In this document: positions 8,090 through 18,056 of the stretch, piece after piece
Position numbering within the stretch: position 1 is the stretch's first letter
Layout: the number at the start of each line of letters is the position of its first letter
NCBI GenBank assembly: GCA_963975425.1
Contig: CAXBGS010000001.1
Span: 1,054,001-1,118,000 of the forward strand
Direction of reading: 5' to 3'
Length of the DNA stretch: 64,000 nucleotides
Origin: CAXBGS01 sp963975425
GTDB taxonomy: Bacteria; Planctomycetota; Planctomycetia; Pirellulales; Pirellulaceae
Position numbers and translations under genes: made by a program
Notes under the pieces: model-generated
The model's input: only the letters and a program-made list of their open reading frames with translations
The model's database searches: none
What the model was told of the DNA's origin: nothing

Positions 8090-9397
8090 ATGTACGCCAT
8101 GAACCAACATTGGTCCTCCACTGACGCGATGTCGCCGGGCAATCTGTACGGATTGTCATTACGCGGCGGTGCGACAAGTTGGGGCCAGAGAATCACGCTG
8201 TCGGCTGCCGGCACGCTAAAAAGGCCGTATCAAGTCACGTTCCAATCCAGCGCGGCATCCACATCGGCCGGCGAAAATGGGACGATTGATCATGATTCGA
8301 TGGTCGAGGATGACCCGCTGGTCAAACGCCAACGTGTCGAAGCCGTATTGTTGGTTTCCAAGACACCGGTCACCACGCGAAAACTCGCCCAGTTGGCGCA
8401 CTTGGCGGACGGTACTGAGGCTCGTACACTTGTCCGCGATTTGAATCAAATCTACGACAAGCTGGGAAGAGCGCTGCGAATCGAATTGGTTGCGGGAGGA
8501 TACCGGATGCTAACGCGGCCGGCGCTGGCACCATGGCTTGCCCGATTGGGGCACCTGCCACCGATGGTTCGACTATCCTCGCCGATGATGGAAACGCTCG
8601 CCGTGGTGGCCTATCGCCAGACCGTGTCGCGGGCCGACATCGAAGCGGTCCGGGGGGTCGCATGCGGTGAGTTACTGCGGCAATTGATGGAAAGAGACTT
8701 GATTCGAATTGCGGGGCGTAGCGAAGAACTTGGGCGTCCCTATCTTTACGGCACCACCAAACGTTTTTTACAACTCTTTGGATTACCGAATGTCAACGCT
8801 TTGCCGCCGATCCACTGGCAGGCGTTACAAGAGGATTCGTCCAGGGATGAAGCTAACGCCGATCCATCAACGAATGATCAATCCCCGGATAGTATTTCAC
8901 TCGATGCTAAATCATCGTCCACAGATTCAACGACATCCCCGAAGGAGCCTGTCGTGAGCACCGTAGTCGCGCCGGTTTTGTCCGAAGCTAACTCGGCTTT
9001 GTCCGAAACTGATCTTGAACTGCAGCCGATCGTTATCACCGATCCCGATGCGATCAACCAAGTCGGCGCGCCAGCGTCTGACCGCGTTGACGATCCGCAC
9101 GCGGTCATCGAGGACGAGGAGGATGATCTGTACGGCGACAATGACGACGATGAAGACATCGACGACATGGACGAAGACGACGACGACTGGGCCGAAGATG
9201 ATGACCTGGACGACGACGACGACGATGAAGAAGAAGATCTGGACGACGACGACGACTGGGAAGAGGTCGACGACGAAGAACTAGATGAGGAAGATGAAGA
9301 CGACCTGGACGACGACGAATGGGACGACGACGACGAGGAAGACGAAGATTGGGATGATGAAGACGACGAAGAGGAAGAAGAAGAGGAGTGGGGTTGA
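8090..9397 (+). CDS. scpB: Segregation and condensation protein ScpB with long acidic C-terminal tail
   Basis: ScpB is the winged-helix partner of ScpA and SMC in the bacterial condensin that organises chromosomes. The family core runs from about residue 72 to 240: VKRQRVEAVLLVSKTPVTTR, then LSSPMMETLAVVAYRQTVSR and the wing LGRPYLYGTTKRFLQLFGL. The first 70 residues have no family match, so the start could be as late as ATG 8300; 8090 is kept as the first ATG. After a Ser/Thr/Asp linker, residues about 340-435 are almost only Asp and Glu with spaced Trp and no Lys or Arg. ScpA is not adjacent. The core call is firm; the role of the tail is unknown. Confidence 0.88.
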   Translation: MYAMNQHWSSTDAMSPGNLYGLSLRGGATSWGQRITLSAAGTLKRPYQVTFQSSAASTSAGENGTIDHDSMVEDDPLVKRQRVEAVLLVSKTPVTTRKLAQLAHLADGTEARTLVRDLNQIYDKLGRALRIELVAGGYRMLTRPALAPWLARLGHLPPMVRLSSPMMETLAVVAYRQTVSRADIEAVRGVACGELLRQLMERDLIRIAGRSEELGRPYLYGTTKRFLQLFGLPNVNALPPIHWQALQEDSSRDEANADPSTNDQSPDSISLDAKSSSTDSTTSPKEPVVSTVVAPVLSEANSALSETDLELQPIVITDPDAINQVGAPASDRVDDPHAVIEDEEDDLYGDNDDDEDIDDMDEDDDDWAEDDDLDDDDDDEEEDLDDDDDWEEVDDEELDEEDEDDLDDDEWDDDDEEDEDWDDEDDEEEEEEEWG

Positions 9398-9479
9398 TCC
9401 ATTGCTCCGCGTCGACGTTAAGTCGACATGCCGATCCCGTTCCCCCTTGGCATCTCATTTCCAGCGTGCCAACTTAGTA

Positions 9480-9497
9480 GATCCGGTTTGCCGGATC
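9480..9497. terminator. Hairpin between convergent scpB and hemA
   Basis: GATCCGG-TTTG-CCGGATC is a perfect 7-bp stem with a 4-nt loop, placed between the convergent 3' ends of scpB and hemA. It is followed by two partial copies of the same motif (AATCCGATTTGCCGG and CTGCCGGATTAT). There is no U-tract, so it may act as a weak bidirectional terminator or only as an RNA 3' end stabiliser. Confidence 0.45.
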
Positions 9498-9534
9498 AGT
9501 AAATCCGATTTGCCGGCTTAATTGACCTGCCGGA

Positions 9535-10815
9535 TTATTCGTCGCCCAAGTTGAACATGTGGCGAATCGCCTCGAGTAACCCACGCGAGTGACCTTCGGC
9601 CGCGTCGTCTCGCAGTGAAGCCAAGGGCGGATGCAGCAGCTTGTTGATCAAGCGATCGAACGATTTTTCGATCTCGCCGGTAATGCTTGGATCGACCTCG
9701 GCTTGTTCCAGCTTGGCGATCAAACGCTGTAACTCATCACGCTTGAGTTCTTGGGCTTGGTCGCGCAGCCTTCTGACGACCGGTCCGGTCGCGCGGTGAT
9801 TCAAGTCTTGCATGAACCGCTGCGTTTCTTCGATGATGATTTGTTCGGCTTTTGGCCATTCCTTCTGTCGTTTTTCGCGGTTGCGATCACAGACGGCTTG
9901 CAGATCGTCGATTTGGTACAGATACACGTTGGATGATTGGCCGATCGTCGGGTCGAAATCGCGTGGCACGGCCAAGTCGAGAATCAAAAGCACCCGGCCC
10001 TGGCGTTTGTTGTGAAGCGATTGAAAGTCGGTGGCCGACAAAATCGGCTCGGGCGACGAAGTCGTTCCGATCAACAAGTCGGCTTGAACCACATATTCGT
10101 GCAGCTTGTCCCAGGAATCGAATCGAGCCCCAAACTCATCCGCAAGCGTTTCCGCTCTCGTCGGACTCCGGTTCAACACGCAAATATCTTTCGCGCCGGC
10201 TTGGACCAGATAACGCAGCGTTTCCTCGCCCATCTCACCGGCACCGCATAGCACCACTCGCTTGTTTTTTAGCGAATCGAAGACCTCCGGGACGATTTCG
10301 CCGACCGCAACGCTGGGGACGCTAACACGACGGCGATGAATTTTTGTTTCGGTCTGAACGCGTTTGGCGGTACGGTTGGCGGCTTGGAACAAAACATGGG
10401 TCAGGGGGCCAGCCGAGCCGTTTTGGCACGCGAGTTCGTATGCTTGTTTGACTTGCGACAAAATTTGCGCCTCGCCGACGACCATGCTGTTCAGACTGGC
10501 AGCAACGGTAAACAAATGCTTGACCGCTTCGTCACCGGATCGATAAATCATCTGAGCGATGACGTCGTCGGCCGCCAATTCTTGTCGCTCGGCCAAAAAG
10601 CTGGCGACGTCGTGCGCGTCCAAATCCGTCTCGTCGTTGCAAGACGCGTAAAGTTCGACGCGGTTACAGGTACTCAGTAAAACCAGTTCTGCCGACGGAA
10701 ACTCCGCGCGAAACGCGCTCAGCGTCTCACTGACCTGGTCGGCGGTGAACGATAGTCGTTCTCGGAACTCAACGGCCGTGTCATGGTGACTGCAGCCGAT
10801 CATCTGCAATTTCAT
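9535..10815 (-). CDS. hemA: Glutamyl-tRNA reductase
   Basis: First committed enzyme of the C5 tetrapyrrole pathway: reduces glutamyl-tRNA to glutamate-1-semialdehyde with NADPH. 426 residues, normal length. The nucleophilic cysteine is Cys50 in LLSTCNRVELYA; the N-terminal HDTAVEFRERLSF, the central VVGEAQILSQVKQAYELA and the NADPH-binding loop GAGEMGEETLRYLV are all present, and the C-terminal dimerisation helices carry LHPPLASLRDDA. ATG at 10815 overlaps the end of the ccsA-like gene by 4 bp, so hemA is translated from the same message. The pairing of hemA with a CcsA/HemX membrane protein is common in other phyla. Confidence 0.97.
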   Translation of the reverse strand: MKLQMIGCSHHDTAVEFRERLSFTADQVSETLSAFRAEFPSAELVLLSTCNRVELYASCNDETDLDAHDVASFLAERQELAADDVIAQMIYRSGDEAVKHLFTVAASLNSMVVGEAQILSQVKQAYELACQNGSAGPLTHVLFQAANRTAKRVQTETKIHRRRVSVPSVAVGEIVPEVFDSLKNKRVVLCGAGEMGEETLRYLVQAGAKDICVLNRSPTRAETLADEFGARFDSWDKLHEYVVQADLLIGTTSSPEPILSATDFQSLHNKRQGRVLLILDLAVPRDFDPTIGQSSNVYLYQIDDLQAVCDRNREKRQKEWPKAEQIIIEETQRFMQDLNHRATGPVVRRLRDQAQELKRDELQRLIAKLEQAEVDPSITGEIEKSFDRLINKLLHPPLASLRDDAAEGHSRGLLEAIRHMFNLGDE

Positions 10816-11702
10816 GACGTCGGATCGAGCGAGGATACTTCGGTGGCCGGTTGCATCGAGACTTCTTTCTCCGCTTGTCCATGCGAAGAACTAAGCAAAC
10901 CGATCATGGCCAAAATCAAAAAACCGAGACTCGCAAGCGTCAAATACACCGCTTTACGTCCGCTGCTCTCGGGTGCGTAAAAGAACTCCACCGCGGTCGC
11001 CAACAACAACCAAATCAACAATGCACCGCTCAGCAGTACGCCGGTGTCGGTCCAACCGACTTGTCCCCAGCGATTCAGATTCATCACGACCCCGGCAATC
11101 AGGCCGATCGCGACAGCCGAGGTGCTGATCAAAAGGCAGCGTCGGTTCAGCCGGCCCAGCGATTCGAGCGTCGGCAAACGAAGCGCCGATCCGGCTCGCT
11201 TTCGTTTTAACAACGACGATTTGATCAGATACATGACGCCCGCTAAAAATCCGACCAACACGGCACCGGTGCCAATACCCATTCCCAAGCCGTGAATGCT
11301 TCGCCAGATTCCGACCGCTTCGGTGCGAGTGAACGGCTGCATGTCACTAACCGCGACAGCCAATCCGATCAGCGCCAGAATCATCGGCAAGAAGAAAAAA
11401 CTGACGATCGTGTCGGGTCGCTGCAGGTAATAAATCAAAAAGCAAACGGCCAGTCCCAGCGATACCAGCAACGACCAATCGGTCCAGGTTGCCAACAGCC
11501 CGGTGTCGGCTGCCGCTTCTCCCGTCGTTGCTCGCAGGGCCAGGTACGTCACGTGGGTGAACAGGCCGATCGACATCATCCCAATCACCGCGAGTCCGCG
11601 ACCGGGGACGCGGCCCCATATTCGCAGCAATTCCAGCACCAGCACAACCAGATAGCTGGCAAAGAAACACGTGATCGAAATCCCGCGAAGGATGGTTAGC
11701 AT
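10812..11702 (-). CDS. CcsA/HemX-like cytochrome c assembly membrane protein
   Basis: Polytopic protein with about eight membrane segments (MLTILRGISITCFFASYLVV at the start, then repeated hydrophobic spans) and the family-like segment HGLGMGIGTGAVLVGFLAGV followed by LIKSSLLKRKRAG. Members either take part in haem delivery for cytochrome c maturation (CcsA/ResC) or tune HemA levels (HemX); the 4-bp overlap with hemA fits either. A complete tryptophan-rich WWD haem motif is not evident, which leans toward the HemX-like subgroup. The start is set at 11702 because the preceding 15 codons of the open frame (Pro, His, Arg-rich) look unlike a membrane protein start. Confidence 0.8.
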   Translation of the reverse strand: MLTILRGISITCFFASYLVVLVLELLRIWGRVPGRGLAVIGMMSIGLFTHVTYLALRATTGEAAADTGLLATWTDWSLLVSLGLAVCFLIYYLQRPDTIVSFFFLPMILALIGLAVAVSDMQPFTRTEAVGIWRSIHGLGMGIGTGAVLVGFLAGVMYLIKSSLLKRKRAGSALRLPTLESLGRLNRRCLLISTSAVAIGLIAGVVMNLNRWGQVGWTDTGVLLSGALLIWLLLATAVEFFYAPESSGRKAVYLTLASLGFLILAMIGLLSSSHGQAEKEVSMQPATEVSSLDPTS

Positions 11703-11808
11703 GAAGGTGGCAGGATGACGAGTGGACGGAGGGATGCGATGCGTCAACGAGCAAGCTGTGATCTATCCTAACTCGATGAGCCCGCTTGGCTAAGGCTGGT
11801 GGCCAGAA

Positions 11809-14376
11809 TCAACGGGCCGACCACGGTGTTTCTTTCCAACTTTTCGTGTCGATCATGCCGGATGCATCGATTCGGATTCGAATTGCCCCCTGATTTGCCG
11901 TGACGTGGACTCCTGATCCTGCCGCCGAAAGCATCTGGCGCACTTCTGGGCGTTTGGCGCGTCGACCACCGCTAACAATGGTTTCGCGCGGTCGAGCCCA
12001 CTGCAGAACGGATGCGGCATCCATCCGAAGACTGCCGTGATGCGGTGCCATCAAGACGCCACCGGGTGGTGGGCGATCTTGCCGAATCAGAGCCTCGGTG
12101 CCCGGCGGTTCCAGATCGCCAGGCAAAATCAAGGACTTGCCGCCGTGATCGATGCGTAAAACCAAACTGTTCGCGTTGTCGTTGCCTTCGACTCGCTGCG
12201 GCGGCGGATGCATGACCGACATGGGCCACAAGCCTGATGTGATCACGTCACCGGCGGAGACTTCGTTTACCGCAATTCGCTCTTTGATGATCGCGAGCCG
12301 CGCGTCACGTAATGCCGATTCCGCTTCGTTCAGCATTCCCGGTGGCGTGATCACGCGATCGACACCGAACCGCCGCACGACGCCGGGCAGCGCGTTGTAG
12401 TGGTCCGCATCGGCATGTGACAACACGATACCACTGAGTCGTGTCACCCCCATCGACCAAAGTGTCGCATCGATATCACGACTGCTGCCGGTGTCATTTC
12501 CAAGTCGGCCGCAATCATAAAGCCAAACGTCGTTTTCATCTAACCGCAACACGACCGATGTGCCGTGGCCGACATCGACAAAGGTGGCTTCGACCACTCC
12601 GTCGGGCAATGGGCTCGGCCGAGTTGCAACTAGCACGGCGACCAGCAACCAAGACGCGATCCATGCGAACCGCCATTTGCGTCCGGACTTCTGCGGTCGC
12701 CACCACAACAGTGCTAACAGGATCACATAGAACGTCACGACCCAAGCCGCCGGCGGTGAAGGCAACCAAAAGTGCCCCCAGGTGATGGACGTCGCCGTCT
12801 CGATAACCTTGCGCATGCCCAACACACTGACGTGACAGATCCAACCGGGCACAACGGCCAATGGATCGTACATCCATCCGAACAAAACGGTTGCCACGCC
12901 CGCCGCGAGTGACACGAACAGCAGCGGCCATAACACGACGTTGGTCACGACGCTGATCGGCGAGACGACATGAAATTGCATCCATACCAGCGGCAACGAG
13001 ATCGCGGTCACGCACCCACTGAACCAAATCATTTGACCGGTGCCATGCGCGGCGATCCGCAATGCGCCAGACCAAACCGGTCTCGCTTCTTGGACCAATT
13101 CATCCAGCCGTTTTTCTTGTTCGGAGGCGCGCTGGGCTGTCGTTCCCGATTCGCGCCGTCCGCACAGTAACAACGTCGTCACGGCCAAGAACGAAAGTTG
13201 AACGCCGATACTGAACAGCAACTCGGGATTGAATAGCAACAACACGATGGCGGCCAAGGCCAGCGAATTCAGCGGCTGACTGGGACGACGAATCAACAGA
13301 GAAAATAAAAGGGCGACCACCAGGATGCACGCACGCATCACCGGCGGTCGGCCTCCCGTGATTGCCGTGTAAAGCACGCAGACCAACAACACCCAAACGA
13401 TTCGCGGAAACACAGGCAGACGCAGCAGCGTCGCCGTGACGCTTGCCAAGATGACGATGATCGCCAAGTGCAACCCGCTGACTGACAACAAGTGCGCAGT
13501 ACCGGTGACCAACAACGCATCTCGTGTTCGATGATCGACAAAGTCTCGTTGTCCGATAACCAGCGCGACTGCTAATGGGCCGCTGTTGGCATCGGTATGG
13601 CGCAGCAAGATGTCGCGACTGCGACGGGCCACCGCGGCGATGGGACGATACAAGGCCAAGGCCGGGTTCCACATCGACGTATCCGGGTTCTGATTGAGCC
13701 GAATGATTTGATCGACCGAGTCGACGTTGACACGAATGTGTAAGCCGCGCCGGCGATAGACGTCGCGCAAATCGCTGGCACCCGGATTGGTCGGCGCCAT
13801 GAATCGATTTGCCCAGCCCAAGATGCGTACACGGTCACCGGGTAACAGTGGACCCAACCTGCCTTCGACGACCACCAAAGCACGACCGTCGAAGGGATGT
13901 TGTTGTTGGCCCACACGGGCGGAATCAATTCGTACTTCGGCCATCGTTTGCCACGGTGACTGATCGGTCCGGCTAATCGAATCCGCCAGTGGATGACGCC
14001 GCAAGACGATCGGACGATCAATGGTGCCCTCCAAGACCGCGGGTGCAGGCGTCTCTGACACGATCCTAAAAACCGATGCGCGATCGTACTGATCGGCAAC
14101 CACGCGGTGACGGATCGCCGCGATCGGCATCACCAACAAACCGGTCACCAACCACCGGTGACGTTCCGGTATTTTCCAGACGGCCAAGGCGACGACCCCG
14201 AACACGCCCACCCAAATCATCAAACCGGTCAAGGTTTCGGCAGGAACAAGACACACGGCAAGAGTCTTATCAAGCAAGATCCCGATCGCCGCGGCGGCAG
14301 CGACCGCGATCAGCGGATGCCGATGAAACATCGTGCTCAATCGTGCATGCGTTGTTTGTTCGGCCCCGGACAACAA
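11809..14376 (-). CDS. comEC: ComEC/Rec2-family DNA-uptake channel protein
   Basis: 855-residue inner-membrane protein combining the three ComEC parts: an N-terminal soluble OB-like segment after two membrane spans (residues about 60-240), a central Competence domain with many membrane spans (SVSGLHLAIIVILASVTATL, ITGGRPPVMRACILVVALLF), and a C-terminal metallo-beta-lactamase-like domain (VDVGHGTSVVL, LSHADADHYNALPGV, LILPGDLEPPGTEAL, APHHGSL). It passes single-stranded DNA into the cytoplasm in transformation. The 14376 start is TTG with GGAAAGGGG upstream; ATG at 14331 (MFHRHPLIAVAAAA) is an alternative. No other competence genes are adjacent, as is usual for planctomycetes. Confidence 0.92.
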   Translation of the reverse strand: MLSGAEQTTHARLSTMFHRHPLIAVAAAAAIGILLDKTLAVCLVPAETLTGLMIWVGVFGVVALAVWKIPERHRWLVTGLLVMPIAAIRHRVVADQYDRASVFRIVSETPAPAVLEGTIDRPIVLRRHPLADSISRTDQSPWQTMAEVRIDSARVGQQQHPFDGRALVVVEGRLGPLLPGDRVRILGWANRFMAPTNPGASDLRDVYRRRGLHIRVNVDSVDQIIRLNQNPDTSMWNPALALYRPIAAVARRSRDILLRHTDANSGPLAVALVIGQRDFVDHRTRDALLVTGTAHLLSVSGLHLAIIVILASVTATLLRLPVFPRIVWVLLVCVLYTAITGGRPPVMRACILVVALLFSLLIRRPSQPLNSLALAAIVLLLFNPELLFSIGVQLSFLAVTTLLLCGRRESGTTAQRASEQEKRLDELVQEARPVWSGALRIAAHGTGQMIWFSGCVTAISLPLVWMQFHVVSPISVVTNVVLWPLLFVSLAAGVATVLFGWMYDPLAVVPGWICHVSVLGMRKVIETATSITWGHFWLPSPPAAWVVTFYVILLALLWWRPQKSGRKWRFAWIASWLLVAVLVATRPSPLPDGVVEATFVDVGHGTSVVLRLDENDVWLYDCGRLGNDTGSSRDIDATLWSMGVTRLSGIVLSHADADHYNALPGVVRRFGVDRVITPPGMLNEAESALRDARLAIIKERIAVNEVSAGDVITSGLWPMSVMHPPPQRVEGNDNANSLVLRIDHGGKSLILPGDLEPPGTEALIRQDRPPPGGVLMAPHHGSLRMDAASVLQWARPRETIVSGGRRAKRPEVRQMLSAAGSGVHVTANQGAIRIRIDASGMIDTKSWKETPWSAR

Positions 14377-14528
14377 GTGCCCCTTTCCAACACGGGTGGT
14401 TTGACGTCAAACTCGACAATCCGTCAAAGTACTCGATGCCCCGAACCGCTCGGCGCGAACGTGCCGAGATCAATGGCAGGATTTCGAAACAATCCCGCGG
14501 CGCGATACCGACAAATGAGGTTGCTGGA

Positions 14529-16697
14529 ATGAGGTTATACACTTTCATCATTGTCTCAGTCTTGGTCGCAGCTGATGGCGCGGCACAAGACATCAGTGAT
14601 GCTGTCAATGAACAATCCGAACGATCACAGACCCCGCGTTCCCAAGTTTTCCGAATGAATTATCCCGACACCGCGAAAGTCGATGTGATCGATGAGTACC
14701 ACGGTCATCGCATCGCGGATCCCTACCGCTGGCTCGAAGACACCGAAAGCGAAGATACGGCAGCATGGGTCGCAGCGCAAAATGAATTGACGCGCCGTTA
14801 TCTGGACGCGCTGCCCGAGCGCGCGAGCATGCGTGATCGGCTTGAAAAGATTTGGAACTACGAACGATATGGTTTGCCACGCCGTCGTGGCGACACCTAC
14901 CTGTATACACACAACGACGGTTTGCAGAACCAAAGCGTCTTGTACAAGGCGGATGACCTGGACGCGGCTCGAGTCGTTCTGATTGATCCGAACACGCTTA
15001 GCGAAGATGGCACCGTCGCGCTTTCCAGCAGTGTCGCGACCAAAGACGGCAGACTGTTGGCATACGCGCTCGCCGATGGTGGCAGTGATTGGCGGACGTG
15101 GAAAGTTCGTGATGTCCAAACCGGCCAAGATCTCAGCGACGTGATCCGCTGGGCCAAGTTCAGCGGTATCGCTTGGATGCCCGATGCCAGTGGTTTCTTT
15201 TATGCACGGTACGATGCGCCCGCCGAAGGCGAAGAACTGACCGGCACGAACGAGAATCAGAAACTGTTCTTTCACGCCTTGGGAACCGATCAAGCCGATG
15301 ATGTGCTGATCTTCAAACGCGACGATGAACCGAAATGGGGTTTTTCGCCCGAAGTCACCGATGATGGCCGCTACTTGGTCATTCACAATTGGAAGGGCAG
15401 CGAACCGAAGTCCCAAATCTTTATCAAAGACCTGCGAAACGAAGACGCCCAGGTCAAACCATTGATCACCGGTTTCGATGCGGAATACGAATGGATCGGA
15501 TCGATCGATTCGACGCTCTACTTCGTCACCGACAACGACGCGCCCCGTCGCAGGTTGATCGCGGTCGATGTGGACAATCCGGATCGCGACCGCTGGCAAA
15601 CGGTCATTGCCGAAGCAGAGGACGTGATCGAATCGGTCAGCCTGTTCGACCAGACGTTTTACGTCGTCGCATTGCATGACGCACACAGCAAGGTGACGCG
15701 GCACGCAATCGATGGCGACTTGATCGACGAATTTCCTTTGCCGGGGGTCGGCAGCGTTGGTGGATTCGGTGGCCGGCAAGATGCCACCGAAACGTTCTTT
15801 AGCTTTACCAACTACGTCACGCCGACGTCGATCTATCGGGTCGATCTGTCCACCGGGAAAGCGTCCTTGTGGCGGCAACCCAAAGTGGAATTGAATGTTG
15901 ACGAATTTGTAACCGAGCAATTGTTCTGTGTCAGCAAAGACGGCACCCGCGTGCCGATCATCGTGACACGCCGCAAGGATGTGAAGCTGGACGGGACGAA
16001 TCGAACGCTGTTGTACGCTTACGGTGGGTTTAACATTTCGCTAACGCCCTCGTTTTCACCGGCGAGCGCCGCATGGGTCGATGCCGGTGGCGTGTACGCC
16101 GTGGCAAACCTTCGAGGTGGCGGTGAATACGGCCGACAATGGCACGAAGCCGGCATGCGGCTGAACAAGCAAAACGTTTTCGACGATTTCATTGCGGCGG
16201 CGGAACATTTGATTGACAAGGGGTACACGCGGCCCAGTCGGCTGGGAATCCGCGGCGGCAGCAACGGCGGATTGTTGGTCGGCGCGGTCATGACCCAGCG
16301 TCCCGATCTGTTCGGCGTCTGTTTGCCCGCGGTGGGCGTGATGGACATGCTGCGGTTTCACAAGTTCACGATCGGTTGGGCGTGGGTGACCGAGTACGGC
16401 AGTAGCGACGAAGCGGATCAAATCGAGAATCTGCTTTCGTACTCGCCACTGCACAACTTAAAATCAGGTACCTGTTACCCGGCGACGCTGGTAACCACGG
16501 CCGATCGCGACGATCGTGTTGTTCCCGGCCATAGTTTCAAGTTCGCTGCGGCACTGCAGGCGGCGCAGAGTTGTGATAACCCGACATTGATTCGGATCGA
16601 AACACGCGCCGGACACGGTGCCGGTACGCCGACCAGCAAGCGGATCGACGAGTATGCCGATCTGTGGGCATTCTTAATCGATAACCTCAAGGACTAA
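14529..16697 (+). CDS. Secreted prolyl oligopeptidase (S9A family)
   Basis: 722-residue serine peptidase cleaving after proline in short peptides. The start at 14529 gives a signal peptide (MRLYTFIIVSVLVAADGAAQ); the open frame extends 151 codons upstream, but that part is antisense to comEC and lacks homology. The N-terminal family segment DEYHGHRIADPYRWLEDTES is followed by the beta-propeller (about 95-430) and the alpha/beta-hydrolase domain. The catalytic triad is visible: Ser578 in GGSNGGLL, Asp in DRDDRVVPGHSF, and His near 697 in GHGAGTPTSK. It stands alone, divergent from comEC. Export suggests a role in peptide scavenging in the periplasm or outside. Confidence 0.93.
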   Translation: MRLYTFIIVSVLVAADGAAQDISDAVNEQSERSQTPRSQVFRMNYPDTAKVDVIDEYHGHRIADPYRWLEDTESEDTAAWVAAQNELTRRYLDALPERASMRDRLEKIWNYERYGLPRRRGDTYLYTHNDGLQNQSVLYKADDLDAARVVLIDPNTLSEDGTVALSSSVATKDGRLLAYALADGGSDWRTWKVRDVQTGQDLSDVIRWAKFSGIAWMPDASGFFYARYDAPAEGEELTGTNENQKLFFHALGTDQADDVLIFKRDDEPKWGFSPEVTDDGRYLVIHNWKGSEPKSQIFIKDLRNEDAQVKPLITGFDAEYEWIGSIDSTLYFVTDNDAPRRRLIAVDVDNPDRDRWQTVIAEAEDVIESVSLFDQTFYVVALHDAHSKVTRHAIDGDLIDEFPLPGVGSVGGFGGRQDATETFFSFTNYVTPTSIYRVDLSTGKASLWRQPKVELNVDEFVTEQLFCVSKDGTRVPIIVTRRKDVKLDGTNRTLLYAYGGFNISLTPSFSPASAAWVDAGGVYAVANLRGGGEYGRQWHEAGMRLNKQNVFDDFIAAAEHLIDKGYTRPSRLGIRGGSNGGLLVGAVMTQRPDLFGVCLPAVGVMDMLRFHKFTIGWAWVTEYGSSDEADQIENLLSYSPLHNLKSGTCYPATLVTTADRDDRVVPGHSFKFAAALQAAQSCDNPTLIRIETRAGHGAGTPTSKRIDEYADLWAFLIDNLKD

Positions 16698-16914
16698 GCC
16701 GTTGTTACCTGGGGCGGTCGGGCTACGCGGTCGGACGCAACCACGACGTCCTCAGCACCGTGAGGTCCGACGTACCATGACACTCGACATACGATGACAC
16801 TCGACTTACCAGCGCATCGGCGCATCGACGCACCCGCGCGTTGTCCAACAACCGCACTGTCTCACGGCCTGCGGTAACCACCGAAACGATCGTCAAGAAA
16901 AGATCCACCCACAC

Positions 16915-17712
16915 ATGCTTCTTCAAGAACCGCAAGAATCGCCCTACGACATCCGATTTAGTTTCTTCGGGTTTCCGGTCCGCGTCAGTTGGACCTTTTG
17001 GTTGGCCGCGATCGTGTTTGGGTACAACTTGGTCGACGGTTTTGATCGCGGACTCAATGTCGCCAGTCCTGGGCGAGCGCCGTTGATGTTGCTGTGGGGA
17101 CTGTGCATGTTCATGTCGATCTTGATCCACGAATTAGGTCACGCGTTTGCTTTTCGTGCCTACGGGATTCACTCGTCGATCGTCCTGTACCACTTCGGCG
17201 GTCTTGCGATTCCCAGCAGCACTTCGATGCCGGGTCGATCGATCGGTCGCATGGGTCAACGCGCGGATTTGATGATCGCCCTGGCCGGGCCGGCGGCGCA
17301 ACTCGCGTCGGCCGCACTGGTCGTCGCGCTGGTCAAAATGGCCGGCTATCAAGTGCTGATTTTTCGCCAATTCCCGGCCGGCTTGGATCGCATCCCCGGC
17401 GTGTTGGATGGTGACCCGATCGACAGCGCGGGGTTGTTGTCGATGGTTTCGTTCTACATTTATCCGTCGGTGCTATGGGCCCTGTTGAACCTGATTCCGG
17501 TATGGCCTCTCGACGGCGGACGGATCGCTCGGTCGTTGGTGATGATGGGCGGCGGAGACGCGAATCAATCGCTTTGGATCAGCCTGATTGCCGCCGGCGC
17601 GATGGCGGCGTACGGGTTCCAGAGTCACAACGTATTCTTGGGCATTTTGTTCCTCTCGCTTGCCGTTTCCAACTTTCAAATGTTGCAGCACACCGGTAGT
17701 GGATGGCGGTAG
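16915..17712 (+). CDS. Site-2 protease-type intramembrane metalloprotease (M50)
   Basis: 265-residue polytopic membrane protein. The zinc motif HELGH lies at residues 72-76 in a membrane segment, and the second zinc-site motif is NLIPVWPLDGGRI near residue 190. The N-terminus (IRFSFFGFPVRVSWTFWLAA) matches the compact M50 group without PDZ or CBS domains. Such proteases cut transmembrane segments of regulators such as anti-sigma factors, but none is encoded nearby. The start at 16915 is the first ATG with good coding character. Downstream lies a long gene-free region. Confidence 0.87.
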   Translation: MLLQEPQESPYDIRFSFFGFPVRVSWTFWLAAIVFGYNLVDGFDRGLNVASPGRAPLMLLWGLCMFMSILIHELGHAFAFRAYGIHSSIVLYHFGGLAIPSSTSMPGRSIGRMGQRADLMIALAGPAAQLASAALVVALVKMAGYQVLIFRQFPAGLDRIPGVLDGDPIDSAGLLSMVSFYIYPSVLWALLNLIPVWPLDGGRIARSLVMMGGGDANQSLWISLIAAGAMAAYGFQSHNVFLGILFLSLAVSNFQMLQHTGSGWR

Positions 17713-18014
17713 GGTGGCAAATAGCACTGCCTGTGTGAAAGGCGATCGCGGTTGCGAGTTTGCGCCGAAAAGCAGTGGACCGAAACAAAGCACGGTCGGT
17801 GTGAATCACACCCAACGGCGATCCAACCAAGTGAGCTTGGCGACAAGCAAGACAGGACAGCAAGCAAGACAATCAAACAAGCAAGACAGTGCAACTGAAT
17901 GTCCAAACGCACCGGCGTAACTTCGCCGCGTCGGTGCAGCGCCGCGTTAAGTTATTCATCGCGATGTGAAACAGCGCGTGACGCGCATCGACACACAAAA
18001 CGGACGCGCGAAGC

Positions 18015-18056
18015 GGTTTCAATGTGCGCATACGCTCATTGAAACCAAAATTTTTT
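18015..18056 (+). terminator. Strong hairpin followed by AAAATTTTTT, possible small-RNA terminator
   Basis: A perfect 10-bp stem, GGTTTCAATG at 18015-18024 with CATTGAAACC at 18037-18046, whose 12-nt loop can add GCG/CGC pairs beyond a T-T mismatch. It is directly followed by AAAATTTTTTG, the pattern of an intrinsic terminator. The nearest annotated gene upstream ends 300 bp earlier with no terminator of its own, so this may end either a long 3' UTR or a separate small RNA. Confidence 0.55.

Noticed and set aside
8878..9402. 174-residue minus-strand frame made mostly of serine
   Set aside because: It is the antisense of the acidic ScpB tail (GAC/GAT/GAA runs read backwards) and has no own start context.
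14076..14528. Upstream extension of the prolyl oligopeptidase frame by 151 codons
   Set aside because: It is antisense to comEC, lacks homology, and the signal peptide begins at 14529.
14625..15920. 431-residue minus-strand frame
   Set aside because: Antisense to the prolyl oligopeptidase, no family features; the sense strand has clear catalytic motifs.
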